Positions 1 through 10,183 of a stretch of DNA of 64,000 nucleotides are shown one piece after another; the first letter of the stretch is position 1; every line of letters begins with the position of its first letter. The DNA comes from Vibrio sp. Isolate32. Its GTDB lineage: Bacteria; Pseudomonadota; Gammaproteobacteria; Enterobacterales; Vibrionaceae. Made by a program: the position numbers and the translations under genes. Where the stretch lies: contig NZ_JAKEUQ010000016.1 in assembly GCF_022397955.1 (NCBI RefSeq), forward strand, positions 2,679 through 66,678, given 5' to 3'. The notes beneath the pieces are model-generated. The model was not told the origin of the DNA and made no database searches. It worked only from the letters and a program-made list of their open reading frames with translations.

Positions 1-437
<437 letters not shown>

Positions 438-540
438 TTAGTCAGTCAACGTTGAGCTTGTTTGTTATCGCTCTCTCGTTTTGTTGAGGCTAGTATAGGT
501 GTGAACATCTAATTTGATAATCCCATGTTTTTGAGAATTA

Positions 541-560
541 TTATTACATATTGGTAATAA
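541..560. promoter_or_regulatory. LysR-type inverted repeat upstream of frmA
   Basis: TTATTAC, six bases, then GTAATAA: a perfect 7-base inverted repeat of the T-N11-A kind that LysR-family regulators bind. It sits about 120 bases upstream of the frmA start. That formaldehyde dehydrogenase here is controlled by a LysR protein is inference; no LysR gene lies directly beside it in this window. Confidence 0.4.
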
Positions 561-635
561 TTAAACTGTAAAGGTTAGTTCATCACCTGCACATAGAGAG
601 TGCCTATGATGCAGCAGATGGTTGTATCCGCAGGC

Positions 636-1196
636 TTAGTCGTTTTCGATCGATTTCAGCACTTTACATGGGTTACCGACTGCAACCACATTAGCTGGGA
701 TGTCTTTGGTTACCACACTGCCTGCGCCAATAACGCTGTTTTCGCCAATAGTGACACCGGGGCAGATGATTACACCGCCGCCAAGCCAAACATTGTCGCC
801 AACGTTAATCGGTGTGCCAAACTCTACGCCCTCTTCAACTCGGCCTTTCACATCGAGTGGGTGGCCTGCGGTCAGGATTTGAACGTTCGGACCAAGCAGC
901 ACATTGTCACCAATGGTCACTTCAGCCACATCCAAAATCACGCAGTTAAAGTTAGCGTAGAAGTTCTTACCGAGCTTGATGTTCGAGCCGTAATCACAAC
1001 GAAATGGAGGTTCTAAATGCGCATTTTCACAGCCCGGAATGAGCTCTTGCGTCGCTGCTTCCCATTCGGGTGTGTCTGGAATACTGTTGTTGAGCTTTTG
1101 AAGCACCTTACGACATTCGATACGAGCGGAATAAAGCTCTTTATCCCAAGCCTGATAAGGTTCGCCTGCTAGCATTTTTTGTTTTTCTGTTTTCAC
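636..1196 (-). CDS. Sugar O-acetyltransferase (maltose/galactoside acetyltransferase family)
   Basis: A 186-residue left-handed beta-helix acetyltransferase of the Maa/LacA/NodL type, which moves an acetyl group from acetyl-CoA to a sugar hydroxyl in the cytoplasm. The N-terminal Mac domain (MKTEKQKMLAGEPYQAWD) is followed from about residue 70 by hexapeptide repeats (IKLGKN, VTIGDNVLLGPN, INVGDNVWLGGG, VTIGENSVIGAGS). The catalytic histidine is expected at His112 in TAGHPLD. Length matches the family (about 183-203). The true acceptor cannot be told from sequence. It stands alone between frmA and the beta-glucoside locus, and its promoter region carries four 19-base tandem repeats. A second member lies at 20612-21178. 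Confidence 0.9.
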   Translation of the reverse strand: MKTEKQKMLAGEPYQAWDKELYSARIECRKVLQKLNNSIPDTPEWEAATQELIPGCENAHLEPPFRCDYGSNIKLGKNFYANFNCVILDVAEVTIGDNVLLGPNVQILTAGHPLDVKGRVEEGVEFGTPINVGDNVWLGGGVIICPGVTIGENSVIGAGSVVTKDIPANVVAVGNPCKVLKSIEND

Positions 1197-1267
1197 GTTA
1201 CTTACCTGTTCTCACATCAATTAGTTATTTTCATATTACTTATCTAGTTTCACATTACTTAACTAAT
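1192..1267. repeat. Four tandem 19-base repeats over the start of the O-acetyltransferase gene
   Basis: Units begin at 1192, 1211, 1230 and 1249, consensus near TTCACATTACTTATCTAGT. Units 1, 3 and 4 share a 13-base core (TTCAYRTTACTTA); unit 2 is diverged (about 10 of 13). The first unit overlaps the start codon of the acetyltransferase on the minus strand. A 19-base period is close to two helical turns, so this could be an array of regulator sites as easily as a neutral minisatellite. Confidence 0.65.
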
Positions 1268-1398
1268 GCTGGTCAATTCATCGACCAAAAACGCAATATC
1301 GCACATCTAAATAACGGTGAATAAGGAGTGTTGGAGCTTGGTTTAAGAGATGCGCAGCTCGTCACTTTTTGTAGGTGAAATATGAAATTCGATCAGTG

Positions 1399-2397
1399 CT
1401 AATTTAGCTTCGCTATCGAATCACGTAACACCAAACTGCCAGTGGTTTTGATGGTGGTCGCTTGCTCTGTTTCACCGACAATTTGGAGGATCGCCTTTTG
1501 CGTCATTTGCTCTAATGGCACACTGACAGACGTTAAGCTTGGCGTTAAAAACGCCCCCACTTTGCTGTTATCAAAACCAACGATAGAAACATCTTGAGGT
1601 AATGAATACCCAAGTTCGGTTAACGCCTTAATCGCACCAATCGCCATGTCATCATTTTCCGACAAGATAGCGGTGAATGTTGCTTTGCTTTTTACCAGAG
1701 CCTGAGCCGCGTGATAACCGCTCTCCATCGCCCAATCACCTTGAACAACCTTGGACTCATCCAATGCAATACCATGTTTAGTGAGCACATTTTGATAGGC
1801 TTGGTAACGCAGCTCATCGGTCGAAGAGCCAGCTTTACCACGAATCACTGCAATGTCTGTATGGCCTTGCTCGATGATGTGTTCAACCATCAAACAAGCG
1901 CTCTGATAATGGTCGGTGGTAATGGCATGATTAGGCTTCGACGGCATTTCTCGGTTGAGTACCAGAATCGGTGTGTCAGTGCTTTCGATGACCTTTGCAA
2001 TCTCGCTTTCGGTTAAGCATTGCGGATAGATGATGATGCCCGCACACTTCATATCCAGCAGGAAGTTGATCGCCTTTCTTTCGTCTTCAGCGCTGTGTTT
2101 GCCATCGGTGATCACCAATTGGTGATTCGACTTTTCGCTATAAGAAGCCGCGTGATACATCAAGGAAGAAAAGTAAGGGCCATTGAACAACTCATTGGTG
2201 ATTACAAAGCCGATGAAATTGGTCTTCTTGGTCGCCAATTGCTGAGCCAACAAGTTCGGTCGATAACCTGTTTCTTGAATCGCATCAAATACCTTTTTCA
2301 CCACATCCTGGCGCACGATGTTCTTGCCATTTAAGACACGAGAAACGGTCGATTTAGATACGCCTGCGCGGTTAGCGACATCAAGCATGGTTACCAT
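1399..2397 (-). CDS. LacI-family transcriptional regulator of the beta-glucoside locus
   Basis: A 332-residue LacI/GalR-type repressor. The N-terminal helix-turn-helix (MLDVANRAGVSKSTVSRVLN, about residues 4-23) is followed by the hinge (NLLAQQLATKKT) and a periplasmic-binding-like sugar domain (FIGFVITNELFNGPYF, GIIIYP, ILSENDDMAIGA, VSIVGFDNS). It lies directly downstream of the 6-phospho-beta-glucosidase on the same strand, 109 bases away, across a probable terminator, so it is likely the local regulator responding to a beta-glucoside or its phosphate. The start is the ATG at 2397 with a GGAAGAGAAG ribosome site. Two GalR/LacI-type operators upstream of the glucosidase are its probable targets. 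Confidence 0.92.
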   Translation of the reverse strand: MVTMLDVANRAGVSKSTVSRVLNGKNIVRQDVVKKVFDAIQETGYRPNLLAQQLATKKTNFIGFVITNELFNGPYFSSLMYHAASYSEKSNHQLVITDGKHSAEDERKAINFLLDMKCAGIIIYPQCLTESEIAKVIESTDTPILVLNREMPSKPNHAITTDHYQSACLMVEHIIEQGHTDIAVIRGKAGSSTDELRYQAYQNVLTKHGIALDESKVVQGDWAMESGYHAAQALVKSKATFTAILSENDDMAIGAIKALTELGYSLPQDVSIVGFDNSKVGAFLTPSLTSVSVPLEQMTQKAILQIVGETEQATTIKTTGSLVLRDSIAKLN

Positions 2398-2414
2398 TGG
2401 CTTCTCTTCCTTTA

Positions 2415-2444
2415 TAAAAAATTAGCCGACATAGGCCGACTAAT
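2415..2444 (-). terminator. Terminator/attenuator between the glucosidase and lacI-type gene
   Basis: Read on the minus strand, a 9-base stem (two G-U pairs) with loop CCUAUG is followed by a run of six U. It would end most glucosidase transcripts before the regulator gene, or attenuate read-through into it. Confidence 0.55.
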
Positions 2445-2506
2445 TTAATGCTAATTCATGTTGCGCGTATCTTTATATTACGTAGAACGACACAGTAAGA
2501 GGCATT

Positions 2507-3964
<1,458 letters not shown>

Positions 3965-4007
3965 TTATTCGTGAAAAAGATCAGGATTAGAGATGTGATT
4001 GCAACTC

Positions 4008-4021
4008 TGAAACCGATTTCA
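4008..4021. promoter_or_regulatory. LacI/GalR-type operator, proximal
   Basis: TGAAACCGATTTCA, a near-perfect 14-base palindrome of the GalR/LacI class, 62 bases upstream of the glucosidase start. Its centre is 34 bases (about three helical turns) from the distal operator, so two dimers would face the same side of the helix. Confidence 0.75.
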
Positions 4022-4041
4022 ATAAAAGCAAAGATACAGAT

Positions 4042-4055
4042 TGAAACCGGTTTCA
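4042..4055. promoter_or_regulatory. LacI/GalR-type operator, distal
   Basis: TGAAACCGGTTTCA is a perfect 14-base palindrome. With the proximal copy it forms a phased operator pair for the LacI-family regulator encoded at 1399-2397 (inferred from proximity). Confidence 0.8.
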
Positions 4056-4095
4056 GCAATAGTTAAACGTTCTTTTTGAACGAACCGCAAACTAA

Positions 4096-4242
4096 TCAGA
4101 AGTCAGCGTCTCTATCAGTGATCTTCAAAATGCTGGTCGTGTTGTGATATTTTGAGTTCGAGCTCGCGCCGAAATAGTCTTCATAAAATCGTTTCAGCAC
4201 TTCGAGTTGTTTGGTCCAAATTGCGATATGTTCAATCTTCAT
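4096..4242 (-). pseudogene. Remnant of a glyoxalase/VOC-family gene (N-terminal 48 residues)
   Basis: A short frame starting MKIEHIAIWTKQLEVLKRFY and continuing EDYFGASSNSKYHN matches the first beta-alpha-beta unit of glyoxalase/bleomycin-resistance (VOC) proteins of about 125 residues, including the first metal-ligand histidine (His5). It ends at a stop after 48 residues and the remaining module is absent. It lies between the operator region of the glucosidase and the DMT gene. A free-standing 48-residue protein of this fold would not be active, so this is read as a deletion remnant. Confidence 0.7.
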
Positions 4243-4440
4243 TTTGTTCACCTAAGTTTGATGTCTAACACTAGATTACTCATCAAATCAGGAGCAATAA
4301 ACAGAACAGCATTCATCGAAACCGTTCCTATTTAGTGGGCTCGATCTTATTTCCATAAATGCACAGTATTGGTATCTATGTTTGTGTAAAAGTTATCTTT
4401 CCTCCATAGTCAGGGTTTTACACATTCTGAGATATACGCC

Positions 4441-5337
4441 GTGAATTTTTTAAAACTAATAACTCTCGCTGCGATATGGGGTGGTTCATTTCTTTTCATG
4501 AGAATCGCGGCTAGCCCTTTAGGTCCAGCAGTCCTAATTGAAGCCCGAGTTCTGTGCGCAGCAGTCACCCTACTCTTGGTTTCTTTTTATCTGAAAAGGG
4601 AGCTCTCTTTTAATACTCATTCGAAACACTTTTTCATTCTTGGATTGTTTAACACCGCGCTTCCTTTTTTGTGTTTCGCTTATGCCGCTCAAACTTTGAA
4701 TGCTTCAACCCTTGCGATTTTGAACTCTACGGCACCGATATGGGCAGCAGTCATTGGGGCAATCTGGACGAAAACCGCACTTGAAAGAAAGGTATTACTT
4801 GGATTAGGTATTGGGGTAACTGGTGTAGGCGTGTTAGTTGGTTGGGATGCGATAAACATCGGCCAAGAAGCCATTGTTCCTATTTTTGCCGCGGTAATGG
4901 CCGCATTTAGCTACGGTATCGCCTCTAACTACACTAAAACAGCACCAAAAGTTGAAGCCTTTAATAACGCCCATGGCAGCATGTGGGCAGCCGTATTACT
5001 CGTGTTGCCGTTCGTCTTCTTTTTTCCGATAAGAGAAGCACCCGACCTCACAATCACAACATCGGTTATCTTGTTGGGTGCGATTTGTACTGGATTAGCG
5101 TACCTACTGTATTTCAATCTCATCTCTGAACTCGGCGCACCTTCGGCACTCTCGGTAACTTTCTTAGTCCCGGTTTTTGGTATCCTTTGGGGTAGTTTGT
5201 TCCTAGACGAAGCAATCGGCATTAATACCATTGTCGGTTCTATTCTAGTTATCACTGGCACCATGTTAGTCACTGGCTTATCCCCTGTTCAGATGATGAA
5301 AAATGCGCGCCAAAAGAGAAAACGAAAAGCGGGATAA
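4441..5337 (+). CDS. EamA/DMT-family transporter
   Basis: A 298-residue drug/metabolite transporter with ten predicted membrane helices made of two EamA repeats (AIWGGSFLFMRIAASPLGP at the start of the first; the second from about residue 145, PIFAAVMAAFSYGIASNYTK). The basic C-terminal tail is ARQKRKRKAG. Such proteins export amino acids or small metabolites across the inner membrane; the substrate cannot be told. The start is a GTG. It is monocistronic, closed by the terminator at 5348. It is one of six intact or broken DMT genes in this window. Confidence 0.88.
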   Translation: MNFLKLITLAAIWGGSFLFMRIAASPLGPAVLIEARVLCAAVTLLLVSFYLKRELSFNTHSKHFFILGLFNTALPFLCFAYAAQTLNASTLAILNSTAPIWAAVIGAIWTKTALERKVLLGLGIGVTGVGVLVGWDAINIGQEAIVPIFAAVMAAFSYGIASNYTKTAPKVEAFNNAHGSMWAAVLLVLPFVFFFPIREAPDLTITTSVILLGAICTGLAYLLYFNLISELGAPSALSVTFLVPVFGILWGSLFLDEAIGINTIVGSILVITGTMLVTGLSPVQMMKNARQKRKRKAG

Positions 5338-5347
5338 GCAGATACAG

Positions 5348-5374
5348 AAACGGCCTCATTTAGAGGCCGTTTTT
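5348..5374 (+). terminator. Rho-independent terminator after the DMT gene
   Basis: AAACGGCCTC, loop ATTTA, then GAGGCCGTTTTT. It is symmetric enough to also serve the LysR remnant arriving from the other side. Confidence 0.85.
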
Positions 5375-5393
5375 ACATGCGTATCTTTTGAAC

Positions 5394-5756
5394 TCAGCTG
5401 GTCTCAGACTTCTTCATGTATTGTTGGATCTTGTCTCTTAACCACTGGTGAGCCGCATTCAAATCGGTTCTTTTATGCCAGATCATGTATTGCTGCATAG
5501 GCAAAACCTCGAATGGCTGATCTAGCACCTGAAGCTGGAAGGGTTTCGCAAACTGATTGGCAAAATCACGCGACATACTGCCCACACAGTCCGAGCCCGA
5601 TGCCAACACACACATGGTCATTAGTAAATCACATTCCGCACCGACCTTTCTTTGCTTAAGCGGCGATTTAGTAAAGTAGTCAGCGGTGTATAAACGCGTT
5701 CGACGCATTCGGAAAGTAATGTGCTTTTCAACATCGCTCACAGCTGCTCTCCATGT
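5394..5756 (-). pseudogene. C-terminal remnant of a LysR-type regulator
   Basis: About 120 residues matching the second half of a LysR effector-binding domain (ECDLLMTMCVLASGSDCVG, then VLPMQQYMIWHKRTDLNAAH, and the terminal helix HQWLRDKIQQYM). The DNA-binding helix-turn-helix and first half of the effector domain are missing; the frame is closed upstream by a TGA at 5757-5759 and has no proper start. Beside it, on the other strand, is the C-terminal piece of an alkylsulfatase, also without its 5' part. One deletion over a former divergent promoter would explain both. Confidence 0.75.
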
Positions 5757-5856
5757 TCACTTGTGGCCGTATTCAACATACGACAAGGTTTAGTCTTGAA
5801 CCTTCACTTTAATACAACTTCACACATAACTGTTCGTGATGTGTTAGCGAACGAAC

Positions 5857-6264
5857 ATGACGATTGAAAACCTACTCGATTACTTAGCAGTAAAAGTGGA
5901 TTCGCTAAAGGCGAAAGAAACACCATTTACGGCGAATATTCAGCTACCTGATGTGAAAGAGTTCTACTACGTTGAAATGTCTAACGGTAGCCTAAACAAC
6001 ATTCAAGTGAACGAGCTACAAGACGCCGATACGACACTTACCATCAATAAGTCTGACGTGTCTAACATCGTGCTTAAGAAAACAAGCCTTGGCAAACTGT
6101 TAGAAGACAGGCAAGCAGGCGTGAAAGGTGATAAGACATCGCTTAACAAACTGCTGTCTTCACTGACAGAAGCTGACACCTCTTTTGAGATTGTACCGCG
6201 TCCAAATAAAGGCTCAGAAGTTGATGCAGAGCTATACCAAGATTCAGCTGTGCACGCTCATTAA
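5857..6264 (+). pseudogene. C-terminal SCP2-like domain of an alkyl/aryl sulfatase, probable remnant
   Basis: A 135-residue frame resembling the C-terminal sterol-carrier-like domain of class III (SdsA1/BDS1-type) alkylsulfatases: NLLDYLAVKVDSLKAKE, YYVEMSNGSLNNIQV, DADTTLTINKSDV. In the full protein this follows a zinc metallo-beta-lactamase domain of about 500 residues that hydrolyses alkyl sulfate esters; none of that domain is present. The frame has an ATG but no clear ribosome site, and is preceded in frame by a TAG. It may still be translated as a lone lipid-binding domain, but loss of the catalytic part next to a beheaded LysR gene argues for decay. A terminator follows at 6332. Confidence 0.65.
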
Positions 6265-6331
6265 ACTCCGGATACACTAAATAAAAACAACAGCAGTTAG
6301 CTAGAAAAACGTTCTATAAAGAACATAAAAC

Positions 6332-6360
6332 AAGCCCCTACCTTTTGGTCGGGGCTTTCT
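6332..6360 (+). terminator. Rho-independent terminator
   Basis: AAGCCCC and GGGGCTT arms around a short interior, followed by TCTTATTTG. It lies between the sulfatase remnant and the convergent LysR gene. Confidence 0.75.
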
Positions 6361-6390
6361 TATTTGTTGTCAAAAAGTGCTTTTTGAACA

Positions 6391-7305
6391 CTACTGAGCT
6401 TGCCCGTTTACTTCACAATCCCAATAAGAAGGTGAACCATAATATTGAACAAAGTAGTCGATAAATACGCGAACCTTAGGTGCAAGCAACTGCGCACTCG
6501 GATATACCGCCCAGATAGCAGCCTCATCTTTTAAAGGATAATCCGGCAACACCTCAACAAGCGAACCTTCTGCGAGCTGCTTGTATGCTATCCAAGTCGC
6601 ACACATGGCGATACCCAAACCATCAACGCACACATCTCTAACGGCTTCACCGTGATCAACGCGAATAGCGCCTTTCTTCTTGATGGTAATATCGCCTTCT
6701 GGAGTATTGAACGTCCAACCTTCCAAGCCAGTTTGGTTGATGCATTGGTGTTGCTTGAGGTTTTCTGGTGTTTTCGGATGGCCATGAGTTGCCAGATATT
6801 CTGGCGACGCACACAAAATACGTTTATCAGTAGAGAGCTTACGAGCTATCAGGCTTGAGTTTTGTAGCTCCGCATTACGAATCGCCACATCAAAACCTCC
6901 ATCGACCAGATCGACGATCGAATCACTGAGTGAAATGTCCACCAACAGATCGGGATACTTAGCTAAAAAACCTTTCAAAGCAGGCATAACATGCATTCGA
7001 CCAAATGAAGAAGGTGCAGATAGTCGCAACACCCCTTTGGGCGATTCATTACCAGTTCCAACAGAGGCCACACCCGCTTCGACACTCAAAAGAATTTGCT
7101 TGGCGTGTGGAAGAAAGGCCATCCCCTCTTCCGTGAGAGAAACCTTTCTTGTTGTCCGATGCACCAACCGCACACCTAAGCGCTCTTCGAGCTTGCCGAT
7201 ATGAATGCTCGCTACCGGAGGAGATAAACCCAATTCTTGACCGGCTTGGCTGATATTGTGCGTTGATGCAAGCCGCATAAATAATTTTAAATGTTCAATA
7301 TTCAT
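6391..7305 (-). CDS. LysR-family transcriptional regulator
   Basis: A 304-residue LysR protein. The N-terminal winged helix (residues 1-60: LKLFMRLASTHNISQAGQEL, then HIGKLEERLGVRLVHRTTR) precedes the two-lobed effector domain (VLRLSAPSSFGRMHVMPAL; VDGGFDVAIR; WAVYPSAQLLAPKVRVFIDYF). It belongs to the DhcR/AaeR-like subgroup that often carries RKVSLTEEG after the HTH. It follows the MATE transporter by 9 bases on the same strand, so the two are probably cotranscribed and the regulator may control efflux. The effector is unknown. Start ATG at 7305. Confidence 0.9.
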   Translation of the reverse strand: MNIEHLKLFMRLASTHNISQAGQELGLSPPVASIHIGKLEERLGVRLVHRTTRKVSLTEEGMAFLPHAKQILLSVEAGVASVGTGNESPKGVLRLSAPSSFGRMHVMPALKGFLAKYPDLLVDISLSDSIVDLVDGGFDVAIRNAELQNSSLIARKLSTDKRILCASPEYLATHGHPKTPENLKQHQCINQTGLEGWTFNTPEGDITIKKKGAIRVDHGEAVRDVCVDGLGIAMCATWIAYKQLAEGSLVEVLPDYPLKDEAAIWAVYPSAQLLAPKVRVFIDYFVQYYGSPSYWDCEVNGQAQ

Positions 7306-7314
7306 CAGTTCTGA

Positions 7315-8700
7315 CTAGTCTGTGCTGAGTGCAGATTGGTCATTGGCGACGACTGCACTGTGGATAATGTGAGTTTTAATATAGGCATTGATTTTGAACC
7401 ATGCAAAAGCACCTGCTAGCACATTGGAGATTGTCGCTCCAATAACGGCATTCACCATATCGCCAGTTATTGACCCCATCCATAGGGCTGGAATATAAAA
7501 CACAAACAAACGAGAGAAAGAGACACTCAACGCTTTGCGAGGTACACCCAACGCATTAAAGACCGATGCAACCAACATACAAAGCCCAAGTGGCCCATAA
7601 CTAAACGGTATAAATAGTAAAGTCACTTCAAACCAACTGCGAATGCTTTGTTCGTTTGAAATGATAGGAATGATCCAACGACTACTGATGGCCAACAAAA
7701 GCGCCAACACACTGTGGAAAACCAATAAAAGCATCGCTGTCGTATTCAATAGCTCAGGGATTTTGAATCGCTGCTGCGCCCCTAGGTAACGACCAATCAT
7801 TGGCGAAATGGACATCGTCAGAGCAAGAGAAAACACCAACATAAAGCTTTCAACACGAGCGAGTAAGCTCCAAAAAGCCATCTCAACGGTACCAATTCTC
7901 GCAATCAAAAACATTGAGAAGAACGCGCTCACTGCAGGTAAAATCTGATTGGCTGTAGTTGGAATTACCGTCTTAACCAACTCAATACCATAGCCTCTGA
8001 TCTGATCATTACACGCGCCATTGAAGCCAAACCAACCTTTACCACGAGATTTGATCAACATGTAGATAGCACCGAAAGCGTAACCAATGCTCGATGCGAT
8101 GGCCGCGCCCGCAATGCCCATATCCAATCCGAAGATCAGAATAGGATCGAGAATCAGGTTAATCACACTCGCAGCCAAAAACATGTTGCCTGTCGTTTTG
8201 GTATCACCGTTTGCTCGATAAACACAGGTGGCCAAATAAAGCACGGCAACGGTTAAAGCACTGAACAGCCACAGCGGCCAGTACACATTAAAAATCGACA
8301 ACATGGATTGGTATTGAGCGTCGGAAACATCATTCACAAACGACGCAAAAACAGAATCACCAAAAACAACCAAGCCTAAGCAGAGCAATGCAATCACCAA
8401 GACACCAAACCCGATCGACAGCGTGGCAATCGACGTGGATTTACGTTGATCTTTAGCTCCTACAGCTTGAGAAATAATGGACGTTGCCGCGACACCGATT
8501 CCCACTTGAACACCGGTAAACGCCGCTTGGAATGGCAAGGTGATACCGTGAACCGCCAACTCATTCACCCCAAGCTGACCAATAAAGACCGAATCAACCA
8601 ACTGCACCATCATAATCGCAAACACACCAAGCGTCAGTGGCAGTGTTTTCTCAATGATAGTTTTCAAAGTCGCGGATCGCATCTGCATTAGTCGGTTCAC
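7315..8700 (-). CDS. MATE-family efflux transporter
   Basis: A 461-residue multidrug/toxin extrusion protein of the inner membrane with about twelve helices in two homologous halves (LPLTLGVFAIMMVQLVDSVF in helix 1, and FWSLLARVESFMLVFSLALT in the second half). Such proteins export cationic compounds using Na+ or H+. The longest frame starts at a GTG at 8700; the ATG codons a few residues in (MQMRSATLK) are equally plausible starts. A LysR gene follows after 9 bases, forming a likely two-gene unit. Confidence 0.9.
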   Translation of the reverse strand: MNRLMQMRSATLKTIIEKTLPLTLGVFAIMMVQLVDSVFIGQLGVNELAVHGITLPFQAAFTGVQVGIGVAATSIISQAVGAKDQRKSTSIATLSIGFGVLVIALLCLGLVVFGDSVFASFVNDVSDAQYQSMLSIFNVYWPLWLFSALTVAVLYLATCVYRANGDTKTTGNMFLAASVINLILDPILIFGLDMGIAGAAIASSIGYAFGAIYMLIKSRGKGWFGFNGACNDQIRGYGIELVKTVIPTTANQILPAVSAFFSMFLIARIGTVEMAFWSLLARVESFMLVFSLALTMSISPMIGRYLGAQQRFKIPELLNTTAMLLLVFHSVLALLLAISSRWIIPIISNEQSIRSWFEVTLLFIPFSYGPLGLCMLVASVFNALGVPRKALSVSFSRLFVFYIPALWMGSITGDMVNAVIGATISNVLAGAFAWFKINAYIKTHIIHSAVVANDQSALSTD

Positions 8701-9016
8701 TCTTGTCTGTGCTTGGGAGCACTAATTACCTAGTTGAGCAGTATACGAAGCGAAATTGAAAGGATAAGAGCACCGAACAAGGAATGAGTTTTTAGATTTC
8801 GTTGATAATCGAGTTGGTCGTGTATCTTAACGTCATAACAACCAAATAAGACATTGAATATAATGAAACTTCCAAAAATATCAATACTCTTAACAATTCG
8901 TTAATGGTGTTTCGTTTAATGGTTAATTGTTGGTTCGAACATTCCTCGCTAGCCTGAATTTAGGTCGCATTCACATTGAATAGGCTGAAATGAAATCTCT
9001 CAGAAGGAATATGGAA

Positions 9017-9862
9017 ATGGCATATCAAGGTTATACAACGTTTAAAGCTCAGGCCGATAATGGGATTCTTACCGTCACTTTTGACTTCGGTACTGTGAAT
9101 GTTCAAGGGCAAGAGATGCTTGCCGACCTCAATGGTTTAGCAATGAGACTAGAGCGCGATCGTGACATCAAGGTCGTTGTATTTCAGTCAGCAAACCCTG
9201 AAGTTTGGGTCTGTCACTACGACACCAATTTATTAAAAGACATGTCGACTGAAGCCGTTTCTCGTGAAGACGCGAAGTTACTCGACCTGCAAGTGGTGCT
9301 AGAAAGAATCAGCAAACTGCCACAAGCCACTATTGCCAAGCTTGAAGGCTTCGCTAGAGGTGGAGGCCACGAATTTGCACTTGCGTGTGACATGCGATTC
9401 GCGGCTCGTGGTAAATACAAATTCATGCAAATGGAAGTGGGCATGGGCATCCTTCCTTGCGGTGGCGGCGCCTCACGTATGGCACGCCAAGTCGGCTTAG
9501 GTCGAGCACTTGAGATCATCCTAAGTGCACGAGACTTTGATGCTGACGAAGCCGAAGCATACGGCACCATCAACAAGGTACTAGAGCCGGATGAAATTGG
9601 CGAATATGTTGATACTCTTGCCAAGCGAATCGCTCAATTCCCTGCCGAATCGATCAATGCATGTAAGCAAGCGGTGTACGAGTCTATTGATAAACCGATC
9701 GACGAAGCACTCAAAGCAGAGGCTTACTGGTTGTATCAAGCCGCCAGCAAAACCCCTGCGGTTAAGCGCTTCCAAATTGCCGATGAGCAAGGCCTAGAGT
9801 ACGATATGGAAAACCAACGTAACTGGGAAAATCTGGTTATGAATGTTCAAGAAATCAAATAA
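9017..9862 (+). CDS. Enoyl-CoA hydratase/isomerase (crotonase) family protein
   Basis: A crotonase-fold protein of about 281 residues. The oxyanion-hole region reads FARGGGHEFALACDMRFAA, followed by MEVGMGILPCGGGASRMARQVG, which corresponds to the second catalytic segment of enoyl-CoA hydratases with a glutamate retained (QMEVGMG). The C-terminal helices (AAEAYWLYQAASKTP-like) end in YDMENQRNWENLVM. The start at 9017 is chosen over upstream codons at 8990 and 9011 because AAGGAA at 9004 is correctly spaced from it. It stands alone, so the acyl-CoA substrate is not indicated. A 16-base-pair inverted repeat follows. Confidence 0.88.
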   Translation: MAYQGYTTFKAQADNGILTVTFDFGTVNVQGQEMLADLNGLAMRLERDRDIKVVVFQSANPEVWVCHYDTNLLKDMSTEAVSREDAKLLDLQVVLERISKLPQATIAKLEGFARGGGHEFALACDMRFAARGKYKFMQMEVGMGILPCGGGASRMARQVGLGRALEIILSARDFDADEAEAYGTINKVLEPDEIGEYVDTLAKRIAQFPAESINACKQAVYESIDKPIDEALKAEAYWLYQAASKTPAVKRFQIADEQGLEYDMENQRNWENLVMNVQEIK

Positions 9863-9891
9863 CTCGTTCACTTCTCTTAATTTGGGTCAGC

Positions 9892-9929
9892 CACAAGCTG
9901 AAGACTCGCATTTGAGTCTTCAGCTTGTG
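9892..9929. terminator. Perfect 16-bp inverted repeat after the crotonase gene
   Basis: The arms CACAAGCTGAAGACTC and GAGTCTTCAGCTTGTG enclose the loop GCATTT. There is no U-tract on either side, so it may be a stem that protects the mRNA 3' end, or a Rho-assisted terminator, instead of a classical intrinsic terminator. Confidence 0.5.
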
Positions 9930-9985
9930 AGCCAAATGCAACTATGTGTCATTAATCTTTGTTATAACGTTGTTCAAACTATTTT

Positions 9986-10183
9986 TTGAAGGACGGAACA
10001 TGCAAAATAATTCTGATCACAGGGGCCACGGATGGCATTGGTTTAGAGACCGCAAAAGCACTGACGCAACAAGGGCACCATGTCCTGATTCATGGCCGAA
10101 AACCGTTTCTTGATAAGATCAATCAAGACATCGCTCACAACCCAATCACTAAGCAAAACGTCATTAAGATATTTGCTTGGTAA
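9986..10183 (+). pseudogene. N-terminal remnant of a short-chain dehydrogenase/reductase
   Basis: The frame contains the SDR cofactor motif [21 protein letters not shown] followed by [10 protein letters not shown], which is the first beta-alpha-beta of a Rossmann fold. The ATG at 10000, behind a GGACGG ribosome site, is out of frame with it, which implies a small deletion just after the start codon. The frame ends after about 60 residues without the N-A-G or Y-x-x-x-K parts. It is too short to be an enzyme. Confidence 0.7.

Noticed and set aside
5857..6264. Independent SCP2 sterol-carrier gene
   Set aside because: Motifs are those of the alkylsulfatase C-terminal domain, and the beheaded neighbour suggests deletion; some activity as a lone domain cannot be excluded.
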